Under the pieces are notes generated by a model. It did no database searches, was not told the origin of the DNA, and was given only the letters and a program-made list of their open reading frames with translations. The translations under genes and the position numbers were made by a program. Positions 46,418 to 54,876 of a stretch of 64,000 nucleotides of DNA are shown in pieces. Position 1 is the stretch's first letter. Every line of letters begins with the position of its first letter. Source of the DNA: Streptosporangium brasiliense (GTDB lineage: Bacteria; Actinomycetota; Actinomycetes; Streptosporangiales; Streptosporangiaceae); the NCBI RefSeq assembly GCF_030811595.1, contig NZ_JAUSRB010000001.1, forward strand, positions 620,001 to 684,000. Direction: 5' to 3'.

Positions 46418-47875
46418 ATGAACCACGCACCTGAATGGAGCAACGACATAGACACTCGTGAGCCGCTGGACATTGACCAGTTCGACGACCTGCCCGATCT
46501 CGGTGAGATGGACCTGGCCGAGCGCCAGGCGCTACGCCGGGTCGCGGGGCTCTCCACGGAGCTCGAGGACGTCACCGAGGTCGAATACCGCCAGCTGCGA
46601 CTTGAGCGGGTCGTTCTGGTGGGCGTCTGGACCTCGGGCACGGCGACCGACGCCGAAAACTCACTCCTGGAGCTGAAGCTCCTCGCCGAGACCGCGGGTT
46701 CGGAGGTGCTGGAAGGTGTGATCCAGCGCCGCCAGAAGCCCGACACGGCCACCTACATCGGTTCGGGCAAGGCCCAGGAGCTCGCCGACATCGTCTCCGC
46801 CACCGGCGCCGACACCGTCGTGTGCGACGGCGAGCTGAGCCCCGGCCAGCTCCGCCAGCTCGAAGAGGTCGTCAAGGTCAAGGTCATCGACCGGACCATG
46901 CTGATCCTCGACATCTTCGCCCAGCACGCCAAGAGCCGTGAGGGCAAGGCGCAGGTGGAGCTCGCCCAGCTCAACTACCTGCTGCCGCGCCTGCGCGGCT
47001 GGGGTGGCAACCTGTCCCGGCAGGTGGGCGGACGCGCCGCGGGCGGCGTCGGCATGGGCGGCCGTGGCCCCGGTGAGACCAAGATCGAGCTGGACCGCCG
47101 CCGGATCCGTGAGCGGATGGCCAAGCTGCGCCGCCAGATCGCCGAGATGACCACCTCGCGCGTGACCAAGCGGGCGCGGCGGCTGGAGCGCGAGGTCCCG
47201 GCCGTGGCCATCGCCGGCTACACCAACGCGGGCAAGTCCTCGCTGCTGAACCGGCTGACCGGGGCCGGCGTGCTGGTCGAGGACGCCCTGTTCGCCACGC
47301 TGGACCCGACGGTCCGCAAGGCGCACACGCCCGAGGGCCGGCTGTTCACGCTGGCCGACACCGTCGGATTCGTCCGGCACCTGCCGCACCAGCTCGTCGA
47401 GGCCTTCCGCTCCACGCTGGAGGAGGTCGGCGACGCCGACCTGATCCTGCACGTGGTCGACGGCTCGCACCCCGACCCGGAGTCGCAGCTCGCCGCCGTG
47501 CGGGAGGTGTTCGCCGACATCGAGGGCGCCCGCGACATCCCGGAGATCGTGGTCATCAACAAGGCCGACGTCGCCGACCCGGTGGTGCTGGCCCAGCTGA
47601 CCGCGCGCGAGAAGCACACCGTCGTGGTCTCGGCCCGCACCGGCGCCGGGATCGACGAGCTGCTGGCCGTGATCGAGCGTGAGCTGCCCCGCTTCGACCA
47701 GGAGGTCAGGCTGCTCGTGCCGTACCAGCGCGGTGACCTGATCTCCCGGGCGCACCAGGAGGGCGAGGTGCTCGGGATCGAGCACACCGAGGAGGGCACG
47801 ATCCTGCACGCCAGGGTCCTGCCCAGCCTCTTCGCCGAGCTGGAGAGGACCGCCAAGCCGGTCGAGACCGTCTGA
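46418..47875 (+). CDS. hflX: GTPase HflX
   Basis: A 485-residue ribosome-associated GTPase that splits stalled or stressed ribosomes. Residues about 50-190 form the HflX N-terminal domain, followed by the helical Gly-rich linker GGRAAGGVGMGGRGPGETKI. The G domain then has GYTNAGKS (G1, about 267-274), DTVGFVRHLPH (G3) and NKAD (G4). GGAGAGG precedes ATG 46418. A strong terminator follows. It sits in the usual actinobacterial neighbourhood downstream of dapF, although about 20 kb of other genes intervene. Confidence 0.96.
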   Translation: MNHAPEWSNDIDTREPLDIDQFDDLPDLGEMDLAERQALRRVAGLSTELEDVTEVEYRQLRLERVVLVGVWTSGTATDAENSLLELKLLAETAGSEVLEGVIQRRQKPDTATYIGSGKAQELADIVSATGADTVVCDGELSPGQLRQLEEVVKVKVIDRTMLILDIFAQHAKSREGKAQVELAQLNYLLPRLRGWGGNLSRQVGGRAAGGVGMGGRGPGETKIELDRRRIRERMAKLRRQIAEMTTSRVTKRARRLEREVPAVAIAGYTNAGKSSLLNRLTGAGVLVEDALFATLDPTVRKAHTPEGRLFTLADTVGFVRHLPHQLVEAFRSTLEEVGDADLILHVVDGSHPDPESQLAAVREVFADIEGARDIPEIVVINKADVADPVVLAQLTAREKHTVVVSARTGAGIDELLAVIERELPRFDQEVRLLVPYQRGDLISRAHQEGEVLGIEHTEEGTILHARVLPSLFAELERTAKPVETV

Positions 47876-47889
47876 CGGCCGCCGACGTC

Positions 47890-47932
47890 ACGCCCCGCCC
47901 TACCCCCCTCCGGGGGCGGTACGGCGGGGCGT
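47890..47932 (+). terminator. Intrinsic terminator of hflX
   Basis: ACGCCCCGCC (47890-47899) pairs perfectly with GGCGGGGCGT (47923-47932); inside, TACC pairs with GGTA and CCCC with GGGG, forming a nearly continuous rod starting 15 nt past the stop. Confidence 0.8.
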
Positions 47933-47934
47933 CG

Positions 47935-48042
47935 CATGTCCGGGGCCGGGCACGTCCGGGGCCGGGCACGTCCGGGGCCGGCGGGGCCGCGGGCCGGGGC
48001 CGGGCATGTCCAGGGTCGGCGGGGCCGCGGGCCGGTGCCGCG
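47935..48042. repeat. GC-rich tandem repeat between hflX and the stressosome unit
   Basis: A 16-bp unit, CRYGTCCGGGGCCGGG-like, recurs three times from about 47935, then a longer block ending ggcggggccgcgggccgg occurs twice (around 47980 and 48022). It separates two convergent transcription units and encodes nothing plausible. Confidence 0.6.
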
Positions 48043-48059
48043 GCGGCACCGGACGGGGC

Positions 48060-49655
48060 TCAGGGAGAGGCGCTCCCGGCCGCCACGCGGCGGAACGCCA
48101 CCAGCGCCACGTCGTCCTCGCGGGCGCCGAACTGCTTGATGAGCCGGTCGCAGAAGAGCTCCAGATCGTCTTCCACGGTCTCCGCCAGCTGCCGCACGAT
48201 CTCCAGGCTCTCGTCGAGCAGCTTGTCGCGGTCCTCGATGAGCCCGTCGGTGAACATCAGCGCGCATCCCCCCGGCGGCAGGGTCAGCCGGTCGACCCGG
48301 TAGGTCTCCTCGGCCACGCCGAGCAGCAGGTTGCCCAGGAGGTGGTAGCGGGGCTCGCCGCCGCCGACGAGCAGGGGCGGGATGTGGCCCGCGTTGGCGA
48401 TCTCCATCTCCCCGGTCTCCGGGTCGATGAGGATCAGGCACACGGTGGCGGTCATGCCCGGGTGGTAGCGCCGGAGCACGTCGTTGAGCAGGGCCATGGA
48501 CGTGCCCAGGTCCACCGTGCCGATGAGCGAGGCGCGCAGCGCGTGGCGGAGCTCCGCCATGACCGTCGCGGCGAGCAGGGAGTGCCCCTGGACGTCGCCG
48601 ATGGCGACGAGCACCCGCTCGCCCAGCCGCAGCACCTCGTAGAAGTCGCCGCCGACCTCGATGTTGTCGACGGCCGGCTGGTATCGCCAGCCGATCGCCA
48701 GTCCGGGCGTCTCCGGGATCCGCGCGGGCAGGAGGCTGCGCTGCAGGGTGAGGGCGATCGCGTGCTCCTCGGTGTAGGCGCGCAGCGCGTCCACCGTCAG
48801 GGCCAGGGCCTGGCCGAGCTGGCGAAGGATGTTGAGCTCGTCCCCGCCGAGCGGCTGGGCCGCCTCCACCCCGAGATAGACGGGCGGTCTGCCGACCTTG
48901 GTGCGGCACAGCACGGCCGAGACGTCGCCGCTGATGTCGGCGTCGGGCATCAGCTTCAGCCAGTCGCCGGTCGAGATCGTGAAGACCTCCGTGCCGGCCG
49001 CGTTGCCCAGGGACATCGCGCTCAGCGCCAGCAGCGTCTCCGGCGCCGCGGCCTTGGAGGTGGCGACGCTCTGCGGAGGCTTGGCGGTGAACCTGCGGAT
49101 CCGGCCGTCCGGCGGGAGCGCGAGCGCTCCCGCGTGCCTGCCGAGGATCCGGGCGGCGCCTTCGACCGCCGTGGCGAGGAGCCGCTCGAAGGTGTCGGCG
49201 GAGTTCATCGCGAGGGTGACCTCGGTGAGGGACGCCAGCCGCTCGGCCATCCGCTCCGCCCGCTGCCGCGCGCGGTAGTAGCGCAGCGTGGCCTCGACCG
49301 TCGCCGCGAACTCGTCGGGTTCGACCGGCTCCGCCAGGTAGGCGTCGGCTCCGCGTTCGAGGCCCTGGGCCCGGTCGGCGGGGCTGATCGCCGCCCCGGA
49401 GATCTGGATGACGGGTATCGAGGAGGTCGCCGCGTCGGCCTTGATCTGCTCGCAGACCTCGTAGCCGCTGATGTCGGGCAGCCGCACGTCGAGGACGACC
49501 AGGTCCGGCCGGAGCTCCCTGACCTTGGCGAGCGCCTCCAGACCGCCGGTGGCCTGCACGACCTGGTGCCCCGAGCGCCGCAGCCAGCTGGACAGGATGT
49601 AGAGCTTGGTCGGCGTGTCGTCCACGACCAGCACCGTCGCGGATCCCTCATTCAT
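48060..49655 (-). CDS. Receiver-linked PP2C/SpoIIE-type phosphatase (RsbU-like output)
   Basis: A 531-residue protein. Residues 1-125 are a receiver with Asp12-Asp13 and phospho-acceptor Asp56 (LVVLDVRLPDISGYE). A linker/GAF-like region covers about 140-300. Residues about 310-525 are a SpoIIE/PP2C phosphatase (NIEVGGDFYEV, VLVAIGDVQGHSL, CALMFTDGLIE, REDDVALVAF), the class that dephosphorylates anti-sigma-factor antagonists. It overlaps the upstream hybrid kinase by 8 nt and is the last gene of the stressosome unit, so it is the probable output, activated by phosphorylation of its receiver. Confidence 0.9.
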   Translation of the reverse strand: MNEGSATVLVVDDTPTKLYILSSWLRRSGHQVVQATGGLEALAKVRELRPDLVVLDVRLPDISGYEVCEQIKADAATSSIPVIQISGAAISPADRAQGLERGADAYLAEPVEPDEFAATVEATLRYYRARQRAERMAERLASLTEVTLAMNSADTFERLLATAVEGAARILGRHAGALALPPDGRIRRFTAKPPQSVATSKAAAPETLLALSAMSLGNAAGTEVFTISTGDWLKLMPDADISGDVSAVLCRTKVGRPPVYLGVEAAQPLGGDELNILRQLGQALALTVDALRAYTEEHAIALTLQRSLLPARIPETPGLAIGWRYQPAVDNIEVGGDFYEVLRLGERVLVAIGDVQGHSLLAATVMAELRHALRASLIGTVDLGTSMALLNDVLRRYHPGMTATVCLILIDPETGEMEIANAGHIPPLLVGGGEPRYHLLGNLLLGVAEETYRVDRLTLPPGGCALMFTDGLIEDRDKLLDESLEIVRQLAETVEDDLELFCDRLIKQFGAREDDVALVAFRRVAAGSASP

Positions 49656-51339
49656 CGCGATGCCCCAGGGTGTTCCGTACGGCCTCCAGCAGGCTCTCCC
49701 TGCTCAGCCCGTGTTTGGAGATCACGGTAGCGGCTCCCCGCGGGTACTGGCTGGAGGAGGCCACGGTGACCACGAGCACCGGCACCCCGCGCAGCCGCTC
49801 GTCGTCGGCCATCCGCTGTATCAGGGCCGCGCCGTCGAGCCGGGGCATCAGCAGATCGATCAGCGCGAGATCCGGCGGGTGCTCCGTCATCGCCTCCAGT
49901 GCCACCAGCCCGTCGGAGGCCTCGTCGACGTGGGCGGCGAACCCGGTGAGCATCCGCCGGACGGTGGCGCGGAACTCCTCGTCGTCGTCGGCGACGAGCA
50001 CCCGGCCGATCACCGGCGCCGCGCCGTGCCGGTGCGGCAGCCGCAGGGTCACCGTGGTGCCCTCACCTACCGCGCTGGCCAGCCGGAGCGTGCCCCCCAT
50101 CGCCTGGGCGAGGCGGCGGGCGTACGGCAGGCCGAGCCCGGTCCCCCTGGTCCGTAGCTGGATCGGCCCCGGCACCTGGAAGAACTCCTCGAAGACGTGC
50201 TCCAGATGCTCCGCGGGGACGCCGATCCCGGTGTCGGTCACCTCGAAGACCATCTCCTCGGTGCCGGCGTCGACGCGCACGCTGAGCCCGACCTCGCCCT
50301 CCTCGGTGAACTTCAGCCCGTTGGACAGCAGGTTGCGCAGGATCCGGGTGAGCATCACCTCGTCGGCGAACAGCTCCTCCGCCCCGTCCGTGACCTCGAC
50401 CGAGAGCGTGACCAGGTCGGTGCCGCTGGTGGGGCGCAGTGTCATGCGCAGCCGTTCGGCCAGCGCGACCAGGTCCACCGCGGACGGCTGCGGGTCGAGC
50501 CGCCCCGCCTCGGCCTTTGCCATGTCGAGCAGCTCGCTCACCAGAGACAGGAGGGTCTCCGCCGAGGAGCCGATGAGCTGGATCTGGTGGAGCTGCTCCT
50601 GCGCCAGCGGGTCGCCGCCGGGGCCGACCAGGAGGCGGACCAGGCCGATGATCGAGTTGAGCGGGGTGCGCAGCTCGTGGCTGACCGTGGCCCAGAACCT
50701 GTTCTTGGCGTCGCTGGCCTCCCGCAGCTGCGCGGACTTCTCATCCAGCTCCGCGTACAGCGCCACGACGCCGCGGTTGGTCTCCTCCAGCTCCTCCGAG
50801 AGCTGGTTGTACAGGGCGAGCACGCCCTGGTTGGTCTCCTGCAGCTCGGTGTTGAGCTGCAGGACCTCCTCCAGGGTGGCGGCGAGCTCGCGGTTCTGCT
50901 GGCGCAGCTCCTCGAGGGCGGTGGCCGGGGTCAGCCGGCCGAGCTTGGCGCGGATCTCCTCCACGGATGGCCTGGGGCGGCCGCTCGGGAGCCGTTTGAG
51001 CATGTTTATCCGTCCCATGGCGGGATCGAGCTCGATCGCGTCGACGAGACGCCCCGCCAGCGTCACGCCGTCGGCCGGCCGCAGGTCGGCCGGTGCCGAC
51101 AGGTCGATCCTGATGATCAGGCTGTCGAGTCCGAGCAGGAAGGCGGCGGACGCGCCGGTGCCCTCGCTCAGGACCTCCCGCCCGATCTCGCTCAGCGCGG
51201 TGGCCACCCGGATCTGGTCCTGGCTCTCCAGCCCGACCGCCTCCGCCACCTCACGGCCCAGCTTGCGCATGGCGAAGACGTCCTGGTCGTTCAGGACGGG
51301 GATCCGGATCAGCTCCTGCCCGGTCGTGTCGGCCGTCAT
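49648..51339 (-). CDS. Hybrid sensor histidine kinase with degenerate RsbT-like N-terminus
   Basis: A 563-residue protein. Residues about 15-85 resemble the N-terminal half of RsbT (DVFAMRKLGREVAEAVGLES, SEIGREVL), but the N-box Asn is replaced by Glu55. A coiled coil at 140-210 holds an 18-residue repeat (TNxGVxALYxxLxE, from 169 and 187). HisKA follows with His221 in SHELRTPLN, then HATPase_c (ILRNLLSNGLKFT, GTGLGLPYARRLA). A C-terminal receiver has LALIDLLMPRLDG. There is no membrane segment. ATG 51339 overlaps the upstream gene stop (ATGA). Confidence 0.9.
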   Translation of the reverse strand: MTADTTGQELIRIPVLNDQDVFAMRKLGREVAEAVGLESQDQIRVATALSEIGREVLSEGTGASAAFLLGLDSLIIRIDLSAPADLRPADGVTLAGRLVDAIELDPAMGRINMLKRLPSGRPRPSVEEIRAKLGRLTPATALEELRQQNRELAATLEEVLQLNTELQETNQGVLALYNQLSEELEETNRGVVALYAELDEKSAQLREASDAKNRFWATVSHELRTPLNSIIGLVRLLVGPGGDPLAQEQLHQIQLIGSSAETLLSLVSELLDMAKAEAGRLDPQPSAVDLVALAERLRMTLRPTSGTDLVTLSVEVTDGAEELFADEVMLTRILRNLLSNGLKFTEEGEVGLSVRVDAGTEEMVFEVTDTGIGVPAEHLEHVFEEFFQVPGPIQLRTRGTGLGLPYARRLAQAMGGTLRLASAVGEGTTVTLRLPHRHGAAPVIGRVLVADDDEEFRATVRRMLTGFAAHVDEASDGLVALEAMTEHPPDLALIDLLMPRLDGAALIQRMADDERLRGVPVLVVTVASSSQYPRGAATVISKHGLSRESLLEAVRNTLGHRDE

Positions 51340-52346
51340 GTCCACGGCCTCACGGCGACCACGCAGGCGTCGTCCCTGCGGGTGCCCGCGTCGCGCAGCA
51401 GCGTGGCGGCGACGACGGAGGGGGTGCGGGTGACGAGTCCGGGATAGGAGGTGATGTCCCAGCGGTCGGAGAGTCCGTCGGAATGGAGCACGATCATGCT
51501 GTGCGGCGGCACGGCGTATTCGTACTGGCGCAGGGTGCGGGCCTTGTGCCCGGCGATGCCCGGCACCGAGATCATTCCCTGCCGGCCCTCCTGGTGGGTG
51601 ATCCACGCCGCGACGTTGCCGAGGCCGGCGAAGCTCACCACGCCCGCCGCCCGGTCGATCCGGGCCACGGCGACCGCGCCGCCCCTGGTCGAGCCGAGCC
51701 CCTGGTGGATCCGCTCCAGGACGGTGGCCGGGGCGAGGTCCGCGTGCCGGAGGAACAGCCGTACCGCCTCCTGCGAGGCGTAGGCCGCCGCGCTGCCGTG
51801 GCCGAGCCCGTCGCAGAGCATCACGCTCGTCGTCGTGCCGGTACCGGCGCTGGCGAACGCGTCGCCGCAGACGGCCTCCTCGCCGATCGGCCGGGTCACG
51901 CCGCTCAGCCGCGACTCGGGGCGCGGGGCGCCGCGCGCGGTGAAGTACATGCCGAGCACCGTGCCCCGGCCGGGCATGGAGTGAACCTCGTATCCGCTCG
52001 CCATCCGCGCGATGCCGCCCATGCCGATGCCGAGCGTGCCCGCGGTGGAGTAGCCGTCGCGCAGGGCGCGGGAGACGTCGCGCATGCCGGGCCCCCGGTC
52101 GATCGCGATGACCTCGATCGCCGAGTCCAGCTCGGGATGCGGCCGGATCAGCATGGTCCCCTCGACGGCGTGTTTGACCAGGTTCGAGGCGGCCTCGCTC
52201 ACCGCGACGGCCACCCGCCCGGCGTCTTCTTCGTCGAACCCCCGGGCCTCGGCGAGCGTGACGGCGGCACGGCGGAGGGAGCCGATCGCGCTGGCGTCCT
52301 CGGCCCGTGTCCAGGTGTCGTTCTGGGAACGGATCACCGTGCCCAT
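51336..52346 (-). CDS. RsbT-like kinase/RsbX-like phosphatase fusion
   Basis: A 336-residue fusion. Residues about 10-135 are a GHKL ATPase of the RsbT/RsbW type with the N-box AVSEAASNLVKHA (Asn55), DRGPGM and GTLGIGMGG. Residues about 145-336 are a PP2C domain of the RsbX type (VMLCDGLGHGSAAAYAS, SFAGLGNVAAW, LHSDGLSDRWD, RRDDACVVAV). In Bacillus, RsbX resets the stressosome by dephosphorylating RsbR/RsbS; here kinase and phosphatase folds are joined. It overlaps rsbT by 13 nt and the hybrid kinase by 4 nt. Confidence 0.88.
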   Translation of the reverse strand: MGTVIRSQNDTWTRAEDASAIGSLRRAAVTLAEARGFDEEDAGRVAVAVSEAASNLVKHAVEGTMLIRPHPELDSAIEVIAIDRGPGMRDVSRALRDGYSTAGTLGIGMGGIARMASGYEVHSMPGRGTVLGMYFTARGAPRPESRLSGVTRPIGEEAVCGDAFASAGTGTTTSVMLCDGLGHGSAAAYASQEAVRLFLRHADLAPATVLERIHQGLGSTRGGAVAVARIDRAAGVVSFAGLGNVAAWITHQEGRQGMISVPGIAGHKARTLRQYEYAVPPHSMIVLHSDGLSDRWDITSYPGLVTRTPSVVAATLLRDAGTRRDDACVVAVRPWT

Positions 52347-52735
52347 TTCGTCACCGTGACCAGCGTTCCTTCACCGGGAGCCGACCGCAGGTCGAATTCG
52401 TCCACCAGACGGCGCGAGCCGCTGAGGCCGAGGCCGAGGCCGCCGCCGGTGGTCCATCCGTCGGTGAGCGCCTGTTCGATGTCGGGAATGCCGGGCCCGT
52501 CGTCGCTGAAGGCCAGCCGTAGCCCCCGGCGTATGCCGTTGTGCACGATCTCGATCCGCACCTGCCCTCCTCCGGCGTAGACGAGCGCGTTGCGGGCCAG
52601 CTCGCTGGCCGCGGTCACCACCTTCGTCTGGTCGACCAGGGAGAGCCCGACGTTCACAGCGGCGGTCCTGACGTGCTGGCGCACCAGGACGACGTCGCTG
52701 TTGCTCTTGATGGGCAGCTCGTCGGAGGTCGTCAC
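52334..52735 (-). CDS. rsbT: Serine/threonine kinase RsbT (stressosome switch kinase)
   Basis: A 133-residue GHKL kinase. VVLVRQHVRTAAVNVGLSLVDQTKVVTAASELARN is the RsbT N-terminal signature region, with N-box Asn49. DDGPGIPDIEQAL and GLGLGLSGSRRLVDEF are the ATP-lid motifs. RsbT phosphorylates RsbR and RsbS and is then released to activate a downstream phosphatase. Translation starts at GTG 52735, whose GTGA overlaps the rsbS stop. Confidence 0.93.
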   Translation of the reverse strand: MTTSDELPIKSNSDVVLVRQHVRTAAVNVGLSLVDQTKVVTAASELARNALVYAGGGQVRIEIVHNGIRRGLRLAFSDDGPGIPDIEQALTDGWTTGGGLGLGLSGSRRLVDEFDLRSAPGEGTLVTVTKWAR

Positions 52736-53112
52736 CGGTCGGCCGCGACGATCTGCGCGCCGTCGATGTGGTTCAGCAGCGCGACGCCCTTTTCGAGGTT
52801 GAGCGCGGTGCGCACGCCGCCGAGCGAGAGGCCCAGCTCCACAAGGGTGATCGCCACCGCGGGCCGCATGCCGACGACGACCGTCTCGGCGTCGAGCATG
52901 CGGGAGATGGCGGCGATGGTGGCGAGCATGCGCCCGATGAAGGAGTCGACGATCTCCACGGCAGTGATGTCGATGATCACCCCTCGCGCGCCGGTCGCGA
53001 CCACCCGGTCCGCCAGATCCTCCTGCAGCGCGAGCACGCTCTGGTCCTGCAGGTCGATCTGGATCGAGACGATGAGGATGTCCCCGAGCTTGAGGACGGG
53101 TACGCGGTCCAT
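52732..53112 (-). CDS. rsbS: Stressosome STAS protein RsbS
   Basis: A 126-residue single STAS-domain protein that, with RsbR, builds the stressosome core and holds RsbT. The phosphorylation site is conserved: Ser57 in IDITAVEIVDSFIGRML, matching Bacillus RsbS Ser59. ATG 53112 follows directly after the rsbR stop (shared base). It overlaps rsbT by 4 nt. Length is standard. Confidence 0.94.
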   Translation of the reverse strand: MDRVPVLKLGDILIVSIQIDLQDQSVLALQEDLADRVVATGARGVIIDITAVEIVDSFIGRMLATIAAISRMLDAETVVVGMRPAVAITLVELGLSLGGVRTALNLEKGVALLNHIDGAQIVAADR

Positions 53113-53996
53113 CACTCCTCCACGGTCCGTACGGCGATGCGGGTCCCCCTGTGCTTGACGAACTCGACGCCGCTCTCCCGGAGCGCGTGCGCCAGCGCGT
53201 CGGCCAGCGAGGCCTTGGTCACGATGTCGCCGAACTCGATGCCGAGGGTGACGATGGTGTGGGCGATCTGCGGGCGGATGCCGGAGATCACGCACTCGGC
53301 GCCCATCAGCCGTGCCGCCACCACGGTCTTGAGCAGGTGCTGGGCGACCTGGGTGTCCACCGCGGGCACACCGGTGATGTCGATGACCGCGTGCTCGGAA
53401 CCGGTGTCCACCAGCGTCTGCAGCAGCTTCTCCATCACCACCTGGGTCCTGGCCGAGTCGAGCGTGCCGACCAGCGGCACCGCCACGATGCCCTCCCAGA
53501 GCTTGACCACCGGGGTGGACAGCTCCAGGAGCTGTTCGGCCTGATCGATGATGATTTTCTCCCTCGCCGCCGCGTAGCTCTCCACCGTGAAGAGCCCAAG
53601 CTCGTCGATGACCTGAGAGAACCAGATGAAACCTCGCAGGGCCTCGGGAGATCCGTCGCTCTCGACGAGCTCGTACAGCGCCTCCTTGAGTCCGAACACC
53701 ACGATGGCGGTATCGGTCGGGGTGAACCCCTGGCGGGCCCGGGTCCGGGACAGCTCGGCCAGCAGTCCGCGCAGGTCACTGGAGTCGCTGGAGTCGGTGG
53801 AGTCACCGAACGACCGGCGCAGCGCCTGGTAGAGCTCACGGAGCTGGCCGGCGAGGTCACCGCGGTCCACCTGACCGTTGGAGGAGGAGCCGGCTATCTC
53901 CAGCCAACGCTTGAGGACGGGCGCCTCGTTCTCCTGGAGCAGCTCTTCGATGCGACGCCGGCTGGCGTCCGCGTGGACGGACAAGGTAACTCCCAT
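53112..53996 (-). CDS. rsbR: Stressosome sensor RsbR
   Basis: A 294-residue RsbR. Residues about 10-155 are an N-terminal sensor region with no non-haem globin or PAS motif that I can recognise, containing a Ser/Asp repeat (SDSSDS-like, encoded by 9-bp repeats near 53777-53806). Residues about 165-285 are a STAS domain keeping both phospho-acceptor threonines: Thr215 in AVDTQVAQHL and Thr247 in IAHTIVTLGIEF, aligned with Thr171 and Thr205 of Bacillus RsbRA. ATG 53996 is preferred to GTG 54023 because an AAGG lies 10 nt upstream. It leads the six-gene unit. Confidence 0.92.
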   Translation of the reverse strand: MGVTLSVHADASRRRIEELLQENEAPVLKRWLEIAGSSSNGQVDRGDLAGQLRELYQALRRSFGDSTDSSDSSDLRGLLAELSRTRARQGFTPTDTAIVVFGLKEALYELVESDGSPEALRGFIWFSQVIDELGLFTVESYAAAREKIIIDQAEQLLELSTPVVKLWEGIVAVPLVGTLDSARTQVVMEKLLQTLVDTGSEHAVIDITGVPAVDTQVAQHLLKTVVAARLMGAECVISGIRPQIAHTIVTLGIEFGDIVTKASLADALAHALRESGVEFVKHRGTRIAVRTVEE

Positions 53997-54026
53997 ATGT
54001 GCGGCCTTATGGACAGCTCGCACGAA

Positions 54027-54032
54027 AGATTA
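54027..54032 (-). promoter_or_regulatory. Putative -10 hexamer of the stressosome operon
   Basis: On the minus strand TGTAATCT gives an extended -10 (TAATCT at 54032-54027), leaving a leader of about 25 nt before ATG 53996. No sigma-B-type GGGTAT element is seen nearby. Confidence 0.35.
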
Positions 54033-54755
54033 CACTGAACGTCCTGCTTAGAGCCTATTTCCGGGGGTGCGGGCAGGTCCCGCGCAGAGTCGCGGGAGCC
54101 CCGAACCGGGGGACCGTAGCCGGTCCCGCCACCCGTTCCGAGAATCCCTCCGGCGACGTGACCGTGATTTCTCCAGTGACTTCTCCGGTGGCGTGACCGA
54201 CTTCTCCGGTGGCGTGACCGCTCGGGGGCCGGGAGAGCTCGGGGGCCGGGAGGGAACGTGATCGCCCGTGGAGCGGGACGGGGCCCGGCGGCGGCCCGCC
54301 CGCCGGTCCTCCCGCTTCCGGACTGGACGGATCTTCCAGGCTAGGGGGATCGGATGCCATGTTTCAATGAGCGGGCTTGCCCTGGGGGGGCCTTGTGATG
54401 TGCACTGATGGCACGCGAAAGCGGTACAAAAGCCCCAAAGATGACAGTGGTCGGCCGCGGTTTGGATTGCTACCATAAGGCAAATCTGCCGAGATGTTAG
54501 GGTGCAAGTTATCCCGGCGACTGCTGTGACAGGCGGGAAAGAAGTGGTCTGAGCAGTGAAAACACGTTCAAGGCCGAGTGTGACCGAGAAACCGGTCCGC
54601 CGGAGGCGGCTACGGCGAAGCGGCGTTCTTCCCAATTAGCCTGTACAGCGAGCTCACTTGTGAAATAACGTAACTGAACTGAAATCGCCTGATCATGATC
54701 CCGGCGATACTGTCGCCGCACCACGAATATGCGGATGAGAGCAGGAGACCCCCCA
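54033..54755. other. 720-bp divergent spacer with low-GC segment
   Basis: No convincing gene lies here. By my count 202 of 360 bases (56%) are G/C over 54361-54720, against roughly 72% elsewhere. GATCATGATC (54691-54700) is a perfect 10-bp palindrome. The open frames on the minus strand (about 54048-54635) have no protein-like composition. The segment probably holds promoters for rsbR and for the short ORF before the hutI-like gene, or is a remnant of foreign DNA. Confidence 0.5.
54178..54219. repeat. 21-bp tandem duplication
   Basis: gacttctccggtggcgtgacc occurs at 54178-54198 and again at 54199-54219, preceded by a degenerate copy (gtgatttctccagtgac). Confidence 0.85.
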
Positions 54756-54872
54756 ATGTCGTCCGGACTCACAATGGATCCGGTGGGCATGGAGCCCGGC
54801 ATCGGCTGGGTCCGCCCCTCGTTCCCGGAAGCGGTCTCCCTCCCGACGTCTTCCCCTGCGACAAGGCGGTGA
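54756..54872 (+). CDS. Possible 38-residue leader peptide upstream of the hutI-like gene
   Basis: ATG 54756 follows AGGAG at 8-nt spacing and reads 38 residues (MSSGLTMDPVGMEPG..., then IGWVRPSFPEAVSLP) to TGA 54870-54872, 4 nt before the hutI-like ATG. Third positions are G/C in about 30 of 37 codons, in line with coding. hutI itself has only a weak ribosome site, so this ORF may couple its translation. I recognise no family, and chance is not excluded. Confidence 0.4.
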   Translation: MSSGLTMDPVGMEPGIGWVRPSFPEAVSLPTSSPATRR

Positions 54873-54876
54873 TGCG

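Noticed and set aside
48060..53996. Phage-defence or toxin system
   Set aside because: All six proteins fit stressosome/partner-switching families; no nuclease, toxin or nucleotide-signal enzyme is present.
54048..54635. A 195-codon minus-strand ORF in the rsbR upstream spacer
   Set aside because: Amino acid composition is irregular, no ribosome site, and it would cover the predicted rsbR promoter.
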